From assembly GCF_010894455.1 (NCBI RefSeq), contig NZ_JAAIXY010000023.1:144186-208185 (forward strand): DNA of 64,000 bases. The letters are read 5' to 3'. Below are positions 46,454 through 56,442 of this stretch, piece after piece. Below the pieces are notes generated by a model. That model worked only from the letters and a program-made list of their open reading frames with translations. It was not told where the DNA came from and did not search any database. How positions within the stretch are numbered: the first letter of the stretch is position 1; the number at the start of each line of letters is the position of its first letter. Position numbers and translations under genes: made by a program. This stretch comes from Myxococcus eversor. GTDB lineage: Bacteria > Myxococcota > Myxococcia > Myxococcales > Myxococcaceae.

Positions 46454-48711
46454 CTTCCTGCCTCCGCCGAACGTCCCACCAGCTCGCGGAGCTGCGTGAG
46501 GTCCAGCGGCTTCGAAATCTTCAGATTGGGAACCTCGCGCAGGAAGGACACCGTGCGCGGGGTGAAGGCGCCGCCCGTCATGAACACCATGCGGCCCGCC
46601 TGGTCTGGAACGATGCGTCCCAGCTCGTGGTACAGGTCCATGCCCGTCATCCCCGGCATCATCACGTCGCAGAGGATGAGGTCGAAGCGGCTGCCGTCAT
46701 TGAGCAGTCGCAGCGCCGCCTGCGCGCTGTTCGCCGTGGCGACCTCGTGGTCCGACGCCAGCGAGCGCTGGAGCGCCAGCGTCACGTTCGGCTCATCGTC
46801 CACGACGAGGATGCGCGCCCGCGCGTTGACGGCCACCACCGCCGTCAGCCGGGGCAATACCTCCAGCTCCCGCGTCGCCGCGCGCAGCACCACGCGGAAG
46901 GTGCTCCCCTTGCCCGGCTCGCTCTCCGCGTGGATGGAGCCACCCATGGACTCGATGATGCCGTGGCAGATGGACAACCCCAGCCCCGTGCCCACGCCCA
47001 CCGGCTTGGTGGTGAAGAACGGGTCGAAGATGCGGTCCATGACCTCGGGCGACATGCCCATGCCCGTGTCGCGCACCTCCACCAGCACCCGGCCACGGTC
47101 TCCCGCGCGGATGACGACGCGGATTTCGTGCTCGTGCTCGGGCGAGCGGTCCTCCGGAATCGCCTGCGCCGCGTTGAGCAGCAGGTTGAGGAACACCTGG
47201 CACAGCCGCGACTCGCTGGCCTCCACCGGGGCCACCGGCTCGAACTCCGTCACCAGCCGCGCGCGGTGGCGGATGACGTTGTCCGCCATCTTGCACGCCA
47301 GCTCCACCGCGCGGCGCACGTCCACCGGCATCAGCCGCACCTCCTGCTCGCCCCGCGCGAAGACCTTCAGGTCTCGGACGATGGTGGCGATGCGCTCGGC
47401 GCCCTCCGTCGTCTCTCGCACCAACTGCTGGAGCGAGGCGATGGCCGCCGCGGGCACCTGGCTCTCCATCCGCTCCAGCCCCTCGCGCACCAGGTGCAGG
47501 TTGACGAGCATGTAGGCCAGCGGGTTGTTGATTTCGTGCGCCACGCCCGCGCCCAGCGTGCCCACCGACGCCAGCCGGTCCGCCACGACGAGGTGCGCCT
47601 GGAGCTGCTTTCGCTCCGACGTGTCGCGGTGGACCATGATGTTGGCAATCGTGCGCCCCTCGCTGTCGCGCAGCGGGACGACCACGGACTCGCACCAGCA
47701 CGTGGTGCCGTCGCGCCGCTTGAACTCCAGCTCCCCCGTCCACCGCCCCTGCTTCTCCAGCGCCGCCAGCACCATGCCGGTGAGCCGGTCCGGCTCGTCC
47801 GGATGCAACACGCGGAAGAGCGTCTGCCCCATCGCCTCCGACTTGTTGCGGCCGAACATCCGCTCCGCGCTGGCGTTCCAGTCGATGATGCCGCCGCCCA
47901 AATCCGTAATCACCACGCCGTCGTAGATGCTCTCGAAGATGAGCGCCTGGCGGTTCAACTCCTGCTCCGCCTGCTTGCGCGCGGTGATGTCCATCACCGT
48001 GCCCGTCACCCGTGCGGGCATGCCGGACGCGTCGCACAGCACGTCACCCTTGCAGGAAATCCAGCGCCACCCGCTGCCCTGCGGCTCGATGCGGTAATCC
48101 ACGTCCACCTGCGTCTTCTTCTCCAACGCGGTGGACAGGGACTCGCGCACGCGCGGCAGGTCCGCCGGGTGCACCACCTCCTCCAGCTCCATGGCCCGAC
48201 CGGACAGCTTGCCCACGGGCAGCCCGAGGAGCCGGTCCACGTGCTCGCTCCACGTCACCCGGCCGCTCTGCGCGTTCCAATCCCAGATGCCCACGCGCGC
48301 GGCGGACAGCGCTTGCCTGAGCTGCTCCTCGCGCTGCTCCAACAGCTCCCGCTTGGAGAAGCGGAACACCGTGACGGTGCCAATCTGGAGCCGGTCGCCC
48401 TCTTGAAGCTCCGCCGTCGCGATGGGCGTGCCGTTGAGCAGCGTGCCGTTGGTCGACTCCAAATCCGTGACGTGGCAGCCCCCGTCGGGCGAGCGGATGA
48501 TGAGGGCATGCTTGCGCGAGACGCCGTGGTCGTCGATGCGCACCGTGGCCTCGGAGCCACGGCCGATGATGTGCTCCCCCAGCTCCAGCCGGTACGCCTT
48601 GCCGATGGCGGCCGGCGTCGTCGTGCTGATGAGGATGAGGCAGGCCCCCGTCGAGGAAGGTGGCGCCAGCGCCATCCCGGCGCAGGTCGTGAGGTCATCC
48701 AGTGTCGTCAT
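46450..48711 (-). CDS. FHA-PAS-PAS hybrid histidine kinase with C-terminal receiver
   Basis: Soluble hybrid kinase of 753 residues. The FHA domain (about 35-105: HIIGRGSEATVRIDDHGVSRKH, phosphothreonine reader) is followed by two PAS domains (about 130-245 and 255-375), HisKA with His in GAGVAHEINNPLAY, and HATPase_c with N box (FLNLLLNAAQAI), DTGMGMSP and GTGLGLS. The receiver domain follows, with Asp in LILCDVMMPGM. ATG 48711 is chosen to begin just before the FHA domain. The FHA domain suggests cross-talk with the Ser/Thr kinases encoded on either side. Coupled by ATGA to the OPT transporter. No transmembrane helix. Confidence 0.93.
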   Translation of the reverse strand: MTTLDDLTTCAGMALAPPSSTGACLILISTTTPAAIGKAYRLELGEHIIGRGSEATVRIDDHGVSRKHALIIRSPDGGCHVTDLESTNGTLLNGTPIATAELQEGDRLQIGTVTVFRFSKRELLEQREEQLRQALSAARVGIWDWNAQSGRVTWSEHVDRLLGLPVGKLSGRAMELEEVVHPADLPRVRESLSTALEKKTQVDVDYRIEPQGSGWRWISCKGDVLCDASGMPARVTGTVMDITARKQAEQELNRQALIFESIYDGVVITDLGGGIIDWNASAERMFGRNKSEAMGQTLFRVLHPDEPDRLTGMVLAALEKQGRWTGELEFKRRDGTTCWCESVVVPLRDSEGRTIANIMVHRDTSERKQLQAHLVVADRLASVGTLGAGVAHEINNPLAYMLVNLHLVREGLERMESQVPAAAIASLQQLVRETTEGAERIATIVRDLKVFARGEQEVRLMPVDVRRAVELACKMADNVIRHRARLVTEFEPVAPVEASESRLCQVFLNLLLNAAQAIPEDRSPEHEHEIRVVIRAGDRGRVLVEVRDTGMGMSPEVMDRIFDPFFTTKPVGVGTGLGLSICHGIIESMGGSIHAESEPGKGSTFRVVLRAATRELEVLPRLTAVVAVNARARILVVDDEPNVTLALQRSLASDHEVATANSAQAALRLLNDGSRFDLILCDVMMPGMTGMDLYHELGRIVPDQAGRMVFMTGGAFTPRTVSFLREVPNLKISKPLDLTQLRELVGRSAEAGR

Positions 48712-48994
48712 CAAGAGGCCCCCCGTCCCCCCCGCGCGGCGTCCATCCACCCGACCAGCCCCGTCCCGCGCGCGTGAGGTCACGTCCCGGGAATCCAGCA
48801 GTCCCTGGCCACGGCGTCCAACCACCCGGGGTGTTGGGGCGCCCGAGCATACGCAAGGCAACATCTGCCCCTCCCTCCCCCACCCGAGGTGATGGGTGGT
48901 GAACGCATGACAAGGATTGGCGCGACGCGGCGGTCGCTTCGGGCCCGGGGCATGCAGCAGGGCTCCAAGGTGGGTGCTAGGGTGCCTTCCACAC

Positions 48995-50404
<1,410 letters not shown>

Positions 50405-50551
50405 ACATCCCTGGAATGACAGGTCTTCGTTGATTCCACCTCATCCATGACTCCCCGAGTCCTGGACTTTACACCCTGACTGTTATGATTCATCCGCCAC
50501 GGGAAAATTATTGCCCCTGCGGCATGCAAGCCGGCTGAACCCCCTGCAAAA

Positions 50552-50613
50552 CTTGTCGAACCCATCAGTCACAGCGGCATTGTTTGGGAATGCTGGAACT
50601 GATGGGCGACAAG
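50552..50613 (+). promoter_or_regulatory. Strong 62-nt leader stem-loop upstream of NGLST lipoprotein gene
   Basis: Arms CTTGTCG (50552-50558) and CCCATCAGT (50561-50569) pair perfectly with ACTGATGGG (50598-50606) and CGACAAG (50607-50613), giving 16 bp with a two-base AA bulge. A second helix (GCATT/AATGC) caps it. It ends 40 bp before the start codon, leaving the ribosome site free. Probably a 5' leader structure. Confidence 0.5.
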
Positions 50614-50653
50614 GTGGCCAGCGAGCGCTGACCGCCACACACGGGGGAAAAGC

Positions 50654-51631
50654 ATGCACCACACACCAGCCTCGCCGTCGCGTCGTCACACCAGCACCCA
50701 CCCGTCTCGGGGTCGGGGATGGATGGTGGGGCTCCTGAGCCTGGCGCTGGGAGTGGGGGCCTGCGGGGTGGGGGTGGAACCGGTGGGGGAGGAGATGGGG
50801 CACCTGCGCCACAGTCAGGTCTCCGCGAATGGCCTTTCAACGAATGGCTTGTCCACGAATGGCCTCTCAACGAATGGCTTGTCCACGAATGGCCTCTCAA
50901 CGAATGGCCTGTCCACGAATGGCCTTTCAACGAATGGCTTCTCGACGTGGTTCAACCAGGACCCGGTGAATGCGGACGCGGTGATGTCCTACGTGGTGAC
51001 GTGCGCGGTGCAGGCGGGGGTCGCCCGCACGTTCACCAATCCGGTGACGGGAAACACGCACATGTGGCTCGGGGCACTGGGACTGGCGCCGAGTTGGGCC
51101 GACGGAGCGCCCGCGACGGACCTGGAGAAGCAGGTGGTCTCCGCCTGCCTCGCGGCGCATGCGAACAAGTACGGCCTGCACGTGCCCATCTCCGTGCTGG
51201 GCCTCACCACGTCGAGCACGAACGCGCCCATCCCGTACACGCCGCAGGAGCTGGCGACGTACAGCGAGACGGAGGCGTGCTACTTCGGCAACCTGTTCGA
51301 TGGCACCGGCGTCTTCGCGGCCAATGACCAGGCCTATCTGGCCGCGGACAAGAGCACTCCGCGCACGTGTGGACTGGCCTCGGGCCCGGCGCAGAACTGC
51401 CCGCCCATTACCCACGTGGGCATGTGCGCCACGTATTGCCAGGGCAGCACCTCGTCTTCGCCCTACTACACAAACTGCACGTACAACGGGAAGAACTACC
51501 GCCCCATCACCGCGCGCATCCGCCCGCAGGAAATCTATCGCTGCGGCGACGGCACCTGCCAGTTCACCGAGCGCTGCGGCACGGGCACCACCGCGCTGAG
51601 CTGCCGCGCGGATTGCGGCACCTGCCCCTGA
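50654..51631 (+). CDS. NGLST-repeat lipoprotein with Cys-rich C-terminus
   Basis: Predicted lipoprotein of 325 residues. A basic n-region is followed by a hydrophobic core and lipobox GVGAC (Cys about residue 37). Residues 59-98 are eight tandem five-residue repeats (seven NGLST, one NGFST), then a globular domain of about 190 residues with several cysteines. The C-terminus is Cys-rich (CGDGTCQFTERCGTG; CRADCGTC). The GGGGGAAAAGC sequence before ATG 50654 is a good ribosome site. Lipoproteins with NGLST repeats are a recurring but uncharacterised myxobacterial class. Likely envelope or surface location. Strong leader stem-loop upstream. Confidence 0.85.
   Translation: MHHTPASPSRRHTSTHPSRGRGWMVGLLSLALGVGACGVGVEPVGEEMGHLRHSQVSANGLSTNGLSTNGLSTNGLSTNGLSTNGLSTNGLSTNGFSTWFNQDPVNADAVMSYVVTCAVQAGVARTFTNPVTGNTHMWLGALGLAPSWADGAPATDLEKQVVSACLAAHANKYGLHVPISVLGLTTSSTNAPIPYTPQELATYSETEACYFGNLFDGTGVFAANDQAYLAADKSTPRTCGLASGPAQNCPPITHVGMCATYCQGSTSSSPYYTNCTYNGKNYRPITARIRPQEIYRCGDGTCQFTERCGTGTTALSCRADCGTCP
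50828..50947 (+). repeat. Tandem 15-bp coding repeat, eight copies
   Basis: Eight in-frame 15-bp units encoding NGLST/NGFST. The first units alternate between two nucleotide variants (ending CTTTCA or CTCTCA, and CTTGTCC), giving a 30-bp higher-order repeat. That pattern suggests duplication in pairs and makes the copy number prone to slippage. Confidence 0.9.
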
Positions 51632-51768
51632 GGGCGAGGCGTTGGTTTCGCGCGACACAGTCCGTGCCGGCGCGTTGGGTCCGTGAGGGCCCCCGCCGGT
51701 GGGGACATCCCCAGGGGTGGTGCTAGGCTTTCCCCATTCCCGAGGTTGGGCCGGACACGGGAGGTCGC

Positions 51769-53046
51769 ATGAACGGTCTTCGCATCCTGGATGCCCCCGA
51801 GGGCACCGACATCGCCGGTTACACGGTGGAAGGACTGCTGGGCGCGGGAGGTTGTGGCGTGGTGTACCGCGCCACGCGCGACGGCCAGTCCGTGGCGCTC
51901 AAGCTCCAGTCACTGGTGCAACTGGGTGGCTGGGCCCAGCGCGAGGTCGCCATCCTGACGCGGCTGGCCCACCGCAACGTGGTGGGCTTCCGCGACGGCG
52001 GCCTGTTCCCACCAGAGGCGCCCGAGTGGCTCTATCTGGCGATGGAGTACGTGCACGGGCGCCCGCTGGCCCAGTGGGTGGAGGAGGAGAATCCCGGCGC
52101 GCGGCGCGCGGCGCGGCTGGCGCTGGGCATGGCGCGGGGACTGGAGGCCGCGCATGCCGCGGACGTGCTCCACCGCGACATCAAGGAAGCCAACGTGGTG
52201 GTGCGCGAGGAGGACGGCACGCCGGTGCTGATGGACTTCGGCGTGGGCGTCTATTCCGGAGCGCCCCGGCTGCCGCGCGGGGTGCTGCCCCCAGGGACGC
52301 CGCGCTACCGCAGCCCGGAGGCCCTGGCCTTCCGCCAGGAGCGCCGCGAAGGCGTGTACCCGGCCACCGTGGCGGATGACCTGTACGCGCTCGGCGTCGT
52401 CCTCTACTGGATGCTCACCGCGCGCTACCCGTTCGAGAACGTGGAGACGCCCGAAGGCGAGGTGGCCGTCATCCACCACCCTCCGGTGACGCCCGCCCTG
52501 CTCAACCCCCGGGTGCCGTGGGCGCTCAGCGAACTATGTCTGCGACTGCTCGCCAAGCAGCCCTGGCGTCGGGGCACCGCGAGCACCTGGTGCGAGGCGC
52601 TGGAGACGGCGCTCGCCAGCGCGGACGCTGCGTGGGACGTGCCCTTGTTCCCGGACGCGGCGAACGTGCCGGTGGACGTCCAGGGCGGCCCGCGCCCTCC
52701 ATCGCGCGGACGGCGCTCGACGGGCTCCGGGACGCTGCCCGCGATTCAAGCCGTCTCCAGCCCCGCCGAGGCGCCCGGGCTCGTCGTCCGGGCCCGGCCG
52801 GTGACGCGGGAGGCTCGCGCCATCGAGTTACCGCGCGCCCTGCTGGCCCTGGGGCTGGGGGTGTGTCTCGTGGGTGGCGTGTGGTGGATGCGGCGCTGGC
52901 CACCTTCCTTGCTCGCGCTGACGCTGAGCAGCCGCGCGCGGACGCCGGAGCCCGGTGACTCGGGGCCTCACCCTCGGGCATCCCCCACGCCCACACCGCG
53001 TCCGAGCGCTCCGCGACACGCGCCCGGCTCCTCGCTGACGCGGTGA
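51769..53046 (+). CDS. Membrane-anchored Ser/Thr protein kinase
   Basis: Hanks-type kinase of 425 residues. The kinase domain (about 18-290) has Gly loop GAGGCG, K45, catalytic loop HRDIKEAN (135-142) and DFG (156-158), so it should be active. A Pro/Arg-rich linker leads to one transmembrane helix at about 354-372. A short Pro/Thr/Ser-rich tail outside the cytoplasm follows, with no sensor domain. ATG 51769 has GGGAGG seven bases upstream. It lies 138 bp after the NGLST lipoprotein and 200 bp before a soluble histidine kinase, with a long inverted repeat between. Confidence 0.91.
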   Translation: MNGLRILDAPEGTDIAGYTVEGLLGAGGCGVVYRATRDGQSVALKLQSLVQLGGWAQREVAILTRLAHRNVVGFRDGGLFPPEAPEWLYLAMEYVHGRPLAQWVEEENPGARRAARLALGMARGLEAAHAADVLHRDIKEANVVVREEDGTPVLMDFGVGVYSGAPRLPRGVLPPGTPRYRSPEALAFRQERREGVYPATVADDLYALGVVLYWMLTARYPFENVETPEGEVAVIHHPPVTPALLNPRVPWALSELCLRLLAKQPWRRGTASTWCEALETALASADAAWDVPLFPDAANVPVDVQGGPRPPSRGRRSTGSGTLPAIQAVSSPAEAPGLVVRARPVTREARAIELPRALLALGLGVCLVGGVWWMRRWPPSLLALTLSSRARTPEPGDSGPHPRASPTPTPRPSAPRHAPGSSLTR

Positions 53047-53050
53047 CTCG

Positions 53051-53198
53051 GGGCGGACCTTCCAGTCGCCAACGCTGTCCGCGCCACTTCGGAGCGCTGG
53101 CGTCGACTACCCGTCTGGACAGACACGAACCCTCGCGCGAGCCGACATCGGCTCCTTGCCGGACACGTCCCGGCGGTGTTGACTGGGAAGGTCCGCCC
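53051..53198. repeat. Long-range inverted repeat between Ser/Thr kinase and histidine kinase genes
   Basis: Arm GGGCGGACCTTCCAGTC (53051-53067) is complementary to 53181-53198 over 17 positions with a single-base bulge, enclosing 113 bp. Inside, TGTCCG (53076) can pair with CGGACA near the right arm. It starts four bases after the kinase stop and ends 50 bp before the next start. It may be a terminator-leader structure, an RNA gene or a remnant element. Confidence 0.5.
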
Positions 53199-53248
53199 GC
53201 CCCCGCGAAGCACCCGGGACGGACACCTGACGCCGAGATTGCGACGTG

Positions 53249-54250
53249 ATGACGCTACGAGCCAGGGTCCTGTTGATGTCGGCGGTGGCGCAGCGGCGCG
53301 GCACGCTGCGACGCGCCTTCCAGGCTCGCGCGGGGTTTTCACAAGGAGCGGAGAGCCCGGGGTTGGACGTCGCCCGCGAGGCCGGCGAGGCGGGCAGGCG
53401 GCTGGAGGAGACGGTGCGGGAGCGGACCGCGGAGCTGGAGGCCGCCAACGCGAAGCTGTCCCGCAGCCTGGAGCAGCTCCACGCCACCCAGGCCCAGTTG
53501 CTCTTCGCGGACCGGCTGATTGCCCTGGGGCGCATCGCCGCGGGCGTGGGGCACGAAATCAACAACCCGCTCGCCTTCATCCTCAGCAACCTGGAGTACA
53601 TCCACCAGGAGCTCCAGCAGAAGGAGCAGCTCCCCGAGCGCGAGCGCCAGGAGGTGCTGGAGGCGCTGGCGGAGACGCGCGACGGCGCGGAGCGCATCCG
53701 CCTCATCGTCCGCGACTTGCAGACGCTGTCGCGCTCGGAGGACGTGGGCAGCGGGCCCTCGGACGTGGGCGCGGTGGTGCGCACCGCGGCGAAGATGGCC
53801 ATGCACGAGTTGCGGCACCGCGCGCGGCTCATCGTCGAGTGCGACGGCGTGCCGCCCGTGCAGGGCAATGGCTCGCGGCTGGGCCAGGTGTTCCTCAACC
53901 TGCTGCTCAACGCGGCGCAGGCGATTGTTCCCGGTCAGGTGGAGCTGAACGAGGTGCGCGTCGTCGCGCGCGAGGCGATGGCGGGCCGCCTGGTCTCGGT
54001 GGAGGTGCGAGACACCGGCTGCGGCATCTCCCCCGAGCACCGCGAGCGCATCTTCGACCCGTTCTTCACCACCAAGCCCCTGGGCGTGGGCACCGGCCTG
54101 GGCCTGGCGGTGTGCCATGGCATCGTCACGTCCCTGGGCGGCACGCTCACGGTGGAGAGCGCGCCCGGGCAAGGCAGCATCTTCCGCGTCACCCTGCCCG
54201 TGGCCGGCGCCTTCGCCCAGCCCCCGCGGCAACTGGACGCGGTGGTTTGA
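53249..54250 (+). CDS. Soluble coiled-coil histidine kinase
   Basis: Cytoplasmic kinase of 333 residues. A helical N-terminus with a coiled coil (about 50-90: RERTAELEAANAKLSRSLEQ) is followed by HisKA with phospho-acceptor His in GVGHEINNPLAF. The ATPase domain has N box FLNLLLNAAQAI, DTGCGISP, FDPFFTTKPLG and GTGLGLA. The catalytic core is strongly similar to that of the FHA hybrid kinase at 46450-48711, so the two are paralogues. There is no sensor or receiver domain. A GTG immediately precedes ATG 53249 and could be used instead. Its end overlaps the convergent cysteine dioxygenase gene by 62 bp. Confidence 0.9.
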   Translation: MTLRARVLLMSAVAQRRGTLRRAFQARAGFSQGAESPGLDVAREAGEAGRRLEETVRERTAELEAANAKLSRSLEQLHATQAQLLFADRLIALGRIAAGVGHEINNPLAFILSNLEYIHQELQQKEQLPERERQEVLEALAETRDGAERIRLIVRDLQTLSRSEDVGSGPSDVGAVVRTAAKMAMHELRHRARLIVECDGVPPVQGNGSRLGQVFLNLLLNAAQAIVPGQVELNEVRVVAREAMAGRLVSVEVRDTGCGISPEHRERIFDPFFTTKPLGVGTGLGLAVCHGIVTSLGGTLTVESAPGQGSIFRVTLPVAGAFAQPPRQLDAVV

Positions 54251-54764
54251 GCGTCACCACCTGGTCGTCATAGGGCGTCATGCCCTCCATCGGCGGCGCG
54301 TAGAGGTGCAGCGACACGGCGCCGCGACGCGTCGTGTTGAGGATGCGATGGATGGTGTCCGGCTCCTCGAGCATCAGGTCCCCCTCCTGCGCGCGCACGG
54401 ACAGCTCGGGCAGCAGCCGGTCTCCCGCCCACGCATAGCGGGTCTCCCGCACCGCGCCGCGCACCATCAGGGACACGCCGGCCGAGCCACCGTGGTCATG
54501 GACGAGGGAACCCTGCCCCGGCCCCCAGCACACCAGCAGCAGCTCACACGCCTCGGTCTTCGCCAGCGTCCTGCGCACGTAGCGCGCCTCGTCGAACTGG
54601 ACGAGTGACTCCAGCAGGCCCCAGTCGGGCCGGCTGTCGCGGAGCCGGTCCACCAACCACGACAACGAGGGGATGGACTCCCTGCGCTCTGGCAACGGCC
54701 AGCCGAGCAGGCTTCTCATGTCCGGGACTTCTCCGTCCCAGTCTTCCTTGGGGCGCTCTCGCAT
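54189..54764 (-). CDS. Cysteine dioxygenase, type I
   Basis: Cupin-fold non-haem iron enzyme of 191 residues that oxidises cysteine to cysteine sulfinate. The three-His iron site is visible: H89 and H91 in SLVHDHGGS, and H139 in TIHRILN. A Gly/Ser-rich turn (GGSAGVSLMVRG) follows, as in bacterial cysteine dioxygenases. ATG 54764 has GGGAG upstream. The last 20 residues are an Arg-rich tail (GAGRRRRPRAG) that reads antisense through the end of the convergent histidine kinase gene, so the original stop may have been lost. Divergent from an FAD-dependent protein with which it may act. Confidence 0.9.
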   Translation of the reverse strand: MRERPKEDWDGEVPDMRSLLGWPLPERRESIPSLSWLVDRLRDSRPDWGLLESLVQFDEARYVRRTLAKTEACELLLVCWGPGQGSLVHDHGGSAGVSLMVRGAVRETRYAWAGDRLLPELSVRAQEGDLMLEEPDTIHRILNTTRRGAVSLHLYAPPMEGMTPYDDQVVTLKPPRPVAAGAGRRRRPRAG

Positions 54765-54888
54765 GGATCTCCCGGGATGTGCGTGGGAGTGTGGACACGG
54801 CCTGAGACCCTGGCCAGGGGTTGTCATTCGATTGTCTACGCTCGTGTGTCGGGATGCCGTGGGGCAGGGACGGACATAGGATTGCGGC

Positions 54889-56382
54889 GTGCGAGTTCAG
54901 AGCAGCCCCTGGGATGTGGCCGTGGTGGGGGGAGGGGCCAGTGGAACGTTGTTGGCCATCCACCTCTTGAGACAGGCCCGCGCCCCCTTCCGAATCCTCC
55001 TGGTGGAACGGGGCGGGCAGGTGGGCCAGGGGCTCGCCTACTCGACGCGGAGCCAGCGTCACCTGCTCAACGTCCCGGCCGCGCGGATGGGCGCCTTCGC
55101 CGAGGAGCCCGAGCACTTCCTGCGCTGGCTGCGCCAGCAGACACCCGACACGGAGGGCGGAGACTTCGTCCCCCGGCTGCGCTACGGCCAGTACCTGGAC
55201 TCCGTGTTGAAGGAGTCCATCGCCCGCGCGCCCCCGGGTGTCCAGTTGGAGACGCAGTCGGGCGAGGTGACGTCGACGCGCGAGCACGGCGGGCTGGTGA
55301 CGCTGACGACCCGAGGCGGCGTGGAGCTCGTCGCGCGAGCGGCGGTGCTGGCCCTGGGCAACGCGAGCCCCGCGGACCTGCGCGTGGCGGACGGCGGGCT
55401 GTACACAAGTCCTCGCTACCACCGCTCGCCGTGGGCGCCGGGCGCGCTGGACGGCATTGGCGAGGACGACACGGTGCTGCTCATCGGCACGGGGCTCACC
55501 ATGGTGGACGCGGTGCTGTCCTTGGAGGAGCGCGGCCACCGGGGAGCGCTGCACGCGCTGTCGCGCCATGGCCTCCTGCCGCACCGCCACCCGCGCACCG
55601 TCCTCCAGGGCACCTATGCCTCGCCCGGCATCCGCGACGTGCTGCGCGCGCTGCGCGACACGGGGCTGCGCGACGACGGGCTGCCTGCCCTGGAGCAGCC
55701 CCATCCCATCCCCGTGCGGGTGCGCGCGCTCTTGCGCGTGCTGCGCCACGAGGTGCGCCGCGCGACGGACGCAGGGGCGAGCTGGCGGGCGGTGATGGAC
55801 GCGCTGCGGCCGGTGACGGTGCCGCTGTGGCAGCGGCTGGACATCGGAGAGCGCCGGCGCTTCCTGCGGCACCTGCGCGCCTACTGGGACGTGCACCGCC
55901 ACCGCATGGCACCGGACGTGGCGGACGGGCTGGAGCGGCTGAGGACCCAGGGCCGGCTGGCGCTGCACGCGGCCCGCGTGCGGAGCTTCCACCCAGACGA
56001 CGCGGGCACCGTGCGGGTGCGCGTCCGGCGCCGGGGAGAGCGGCGCGAGGAGGACCTCCAGGTCCACCACGTGGTCAACTGCACGGGCCCGGAGGGCGAC
56101 GTCACCCGCCATGGACATCCGCTGCTGCATCGCCTCGCCGAGGAAGGCCGGGTGCGCCCGGACGCCCTCGGCCTGGGCCTGGACACCGACCGCCACGGGG
56201 CGCTGCTGGACGCGAACGGGCATGCCGGGGGGCGCCTGTTCACCCTGGGCCCCCTCCGGCGCGGCGAGCTGTGGGAGACCACGGCCGTGCCGGAGATTCG
56301 CACCCAGGCCCGCGCCCTGTCCGAGCACCTGCTCAAGCGGCTGGGACGCGGCTTCATCGCCCCCCGCCGCAGCGCTGGCTGA
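54889..56382 (+). CDS. FAD/NAD(P)-binding protein (HpnW/YdhS-like oxidoreductase)
   Basis: Flavoprotein of 497 residues. The N-terminal dinucleotide fold has VVGGGASGTLLAIHLL (about 12-27) and a second glycine motif near residues 195-200 (LLIGTGLTMVDAV). In between, LLNVPAARMGAFAEEPEHFLRWL fits the YdhS/HpnW group of FAD-NAD(P)-binding proteins of unknown reaction. A C-terminal stretch NCTGPEGD is also typical. GTG 54889 is the start. It is divergent from cysteine dioxygenase across 124 bp. This pairing suggests a link to sulfur or amino-acid metabolism, but the reaction is unknown. Cytoplasmic. Confidence 0.82.
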   Translation: MRVQSSPWDVAVVGGGASGTLLAIHLLRQARAPFRILLVERGGQVGQGLAYSTRSQRHLLNVPAARMGAFAEEPEHFLRWLRQQTPDTEGGDFVPRLRYGQYLDSVLKESIARAPPGVQLETQSGEVTSTREHGGLVTLTTRGGVELVARAAVLALGNASPADLRVADGGLYTSPRYHRSPWAPGALDGIGEDDTVLLIGTGLTMVDAVLSLEERGHRGALHALSRHGLLPHRHPRTVLQGTYASPGIRDVLRALRDTGLRDDGLPALEQPHPIPVRVRALLRVLRHEVRRATDAGASWRAVMDALRPVTVPLWQRLDIGERRRFLRHLRAYWDVHRHRMAPDVADGLERLRTQGRLALHAARVRSFHPDDAGTVRVRVRRRGERREEDLQVHHVVNCTGPEGDVTRHGHPLLHRLAEEGRVRPDALGLGLDTDRHGALLDANGHAGGRLFTLGPLRRGELWETTAVPEIRTQARALSEHLLKRLGRGFIAPRRSAG

Positions 56383-56442
56383 GAATAGACTGGCGGGGCA
56401 GCCTGTCCACGGAAGAGTGGAAACCCCTGGAGCCGGGATTTC

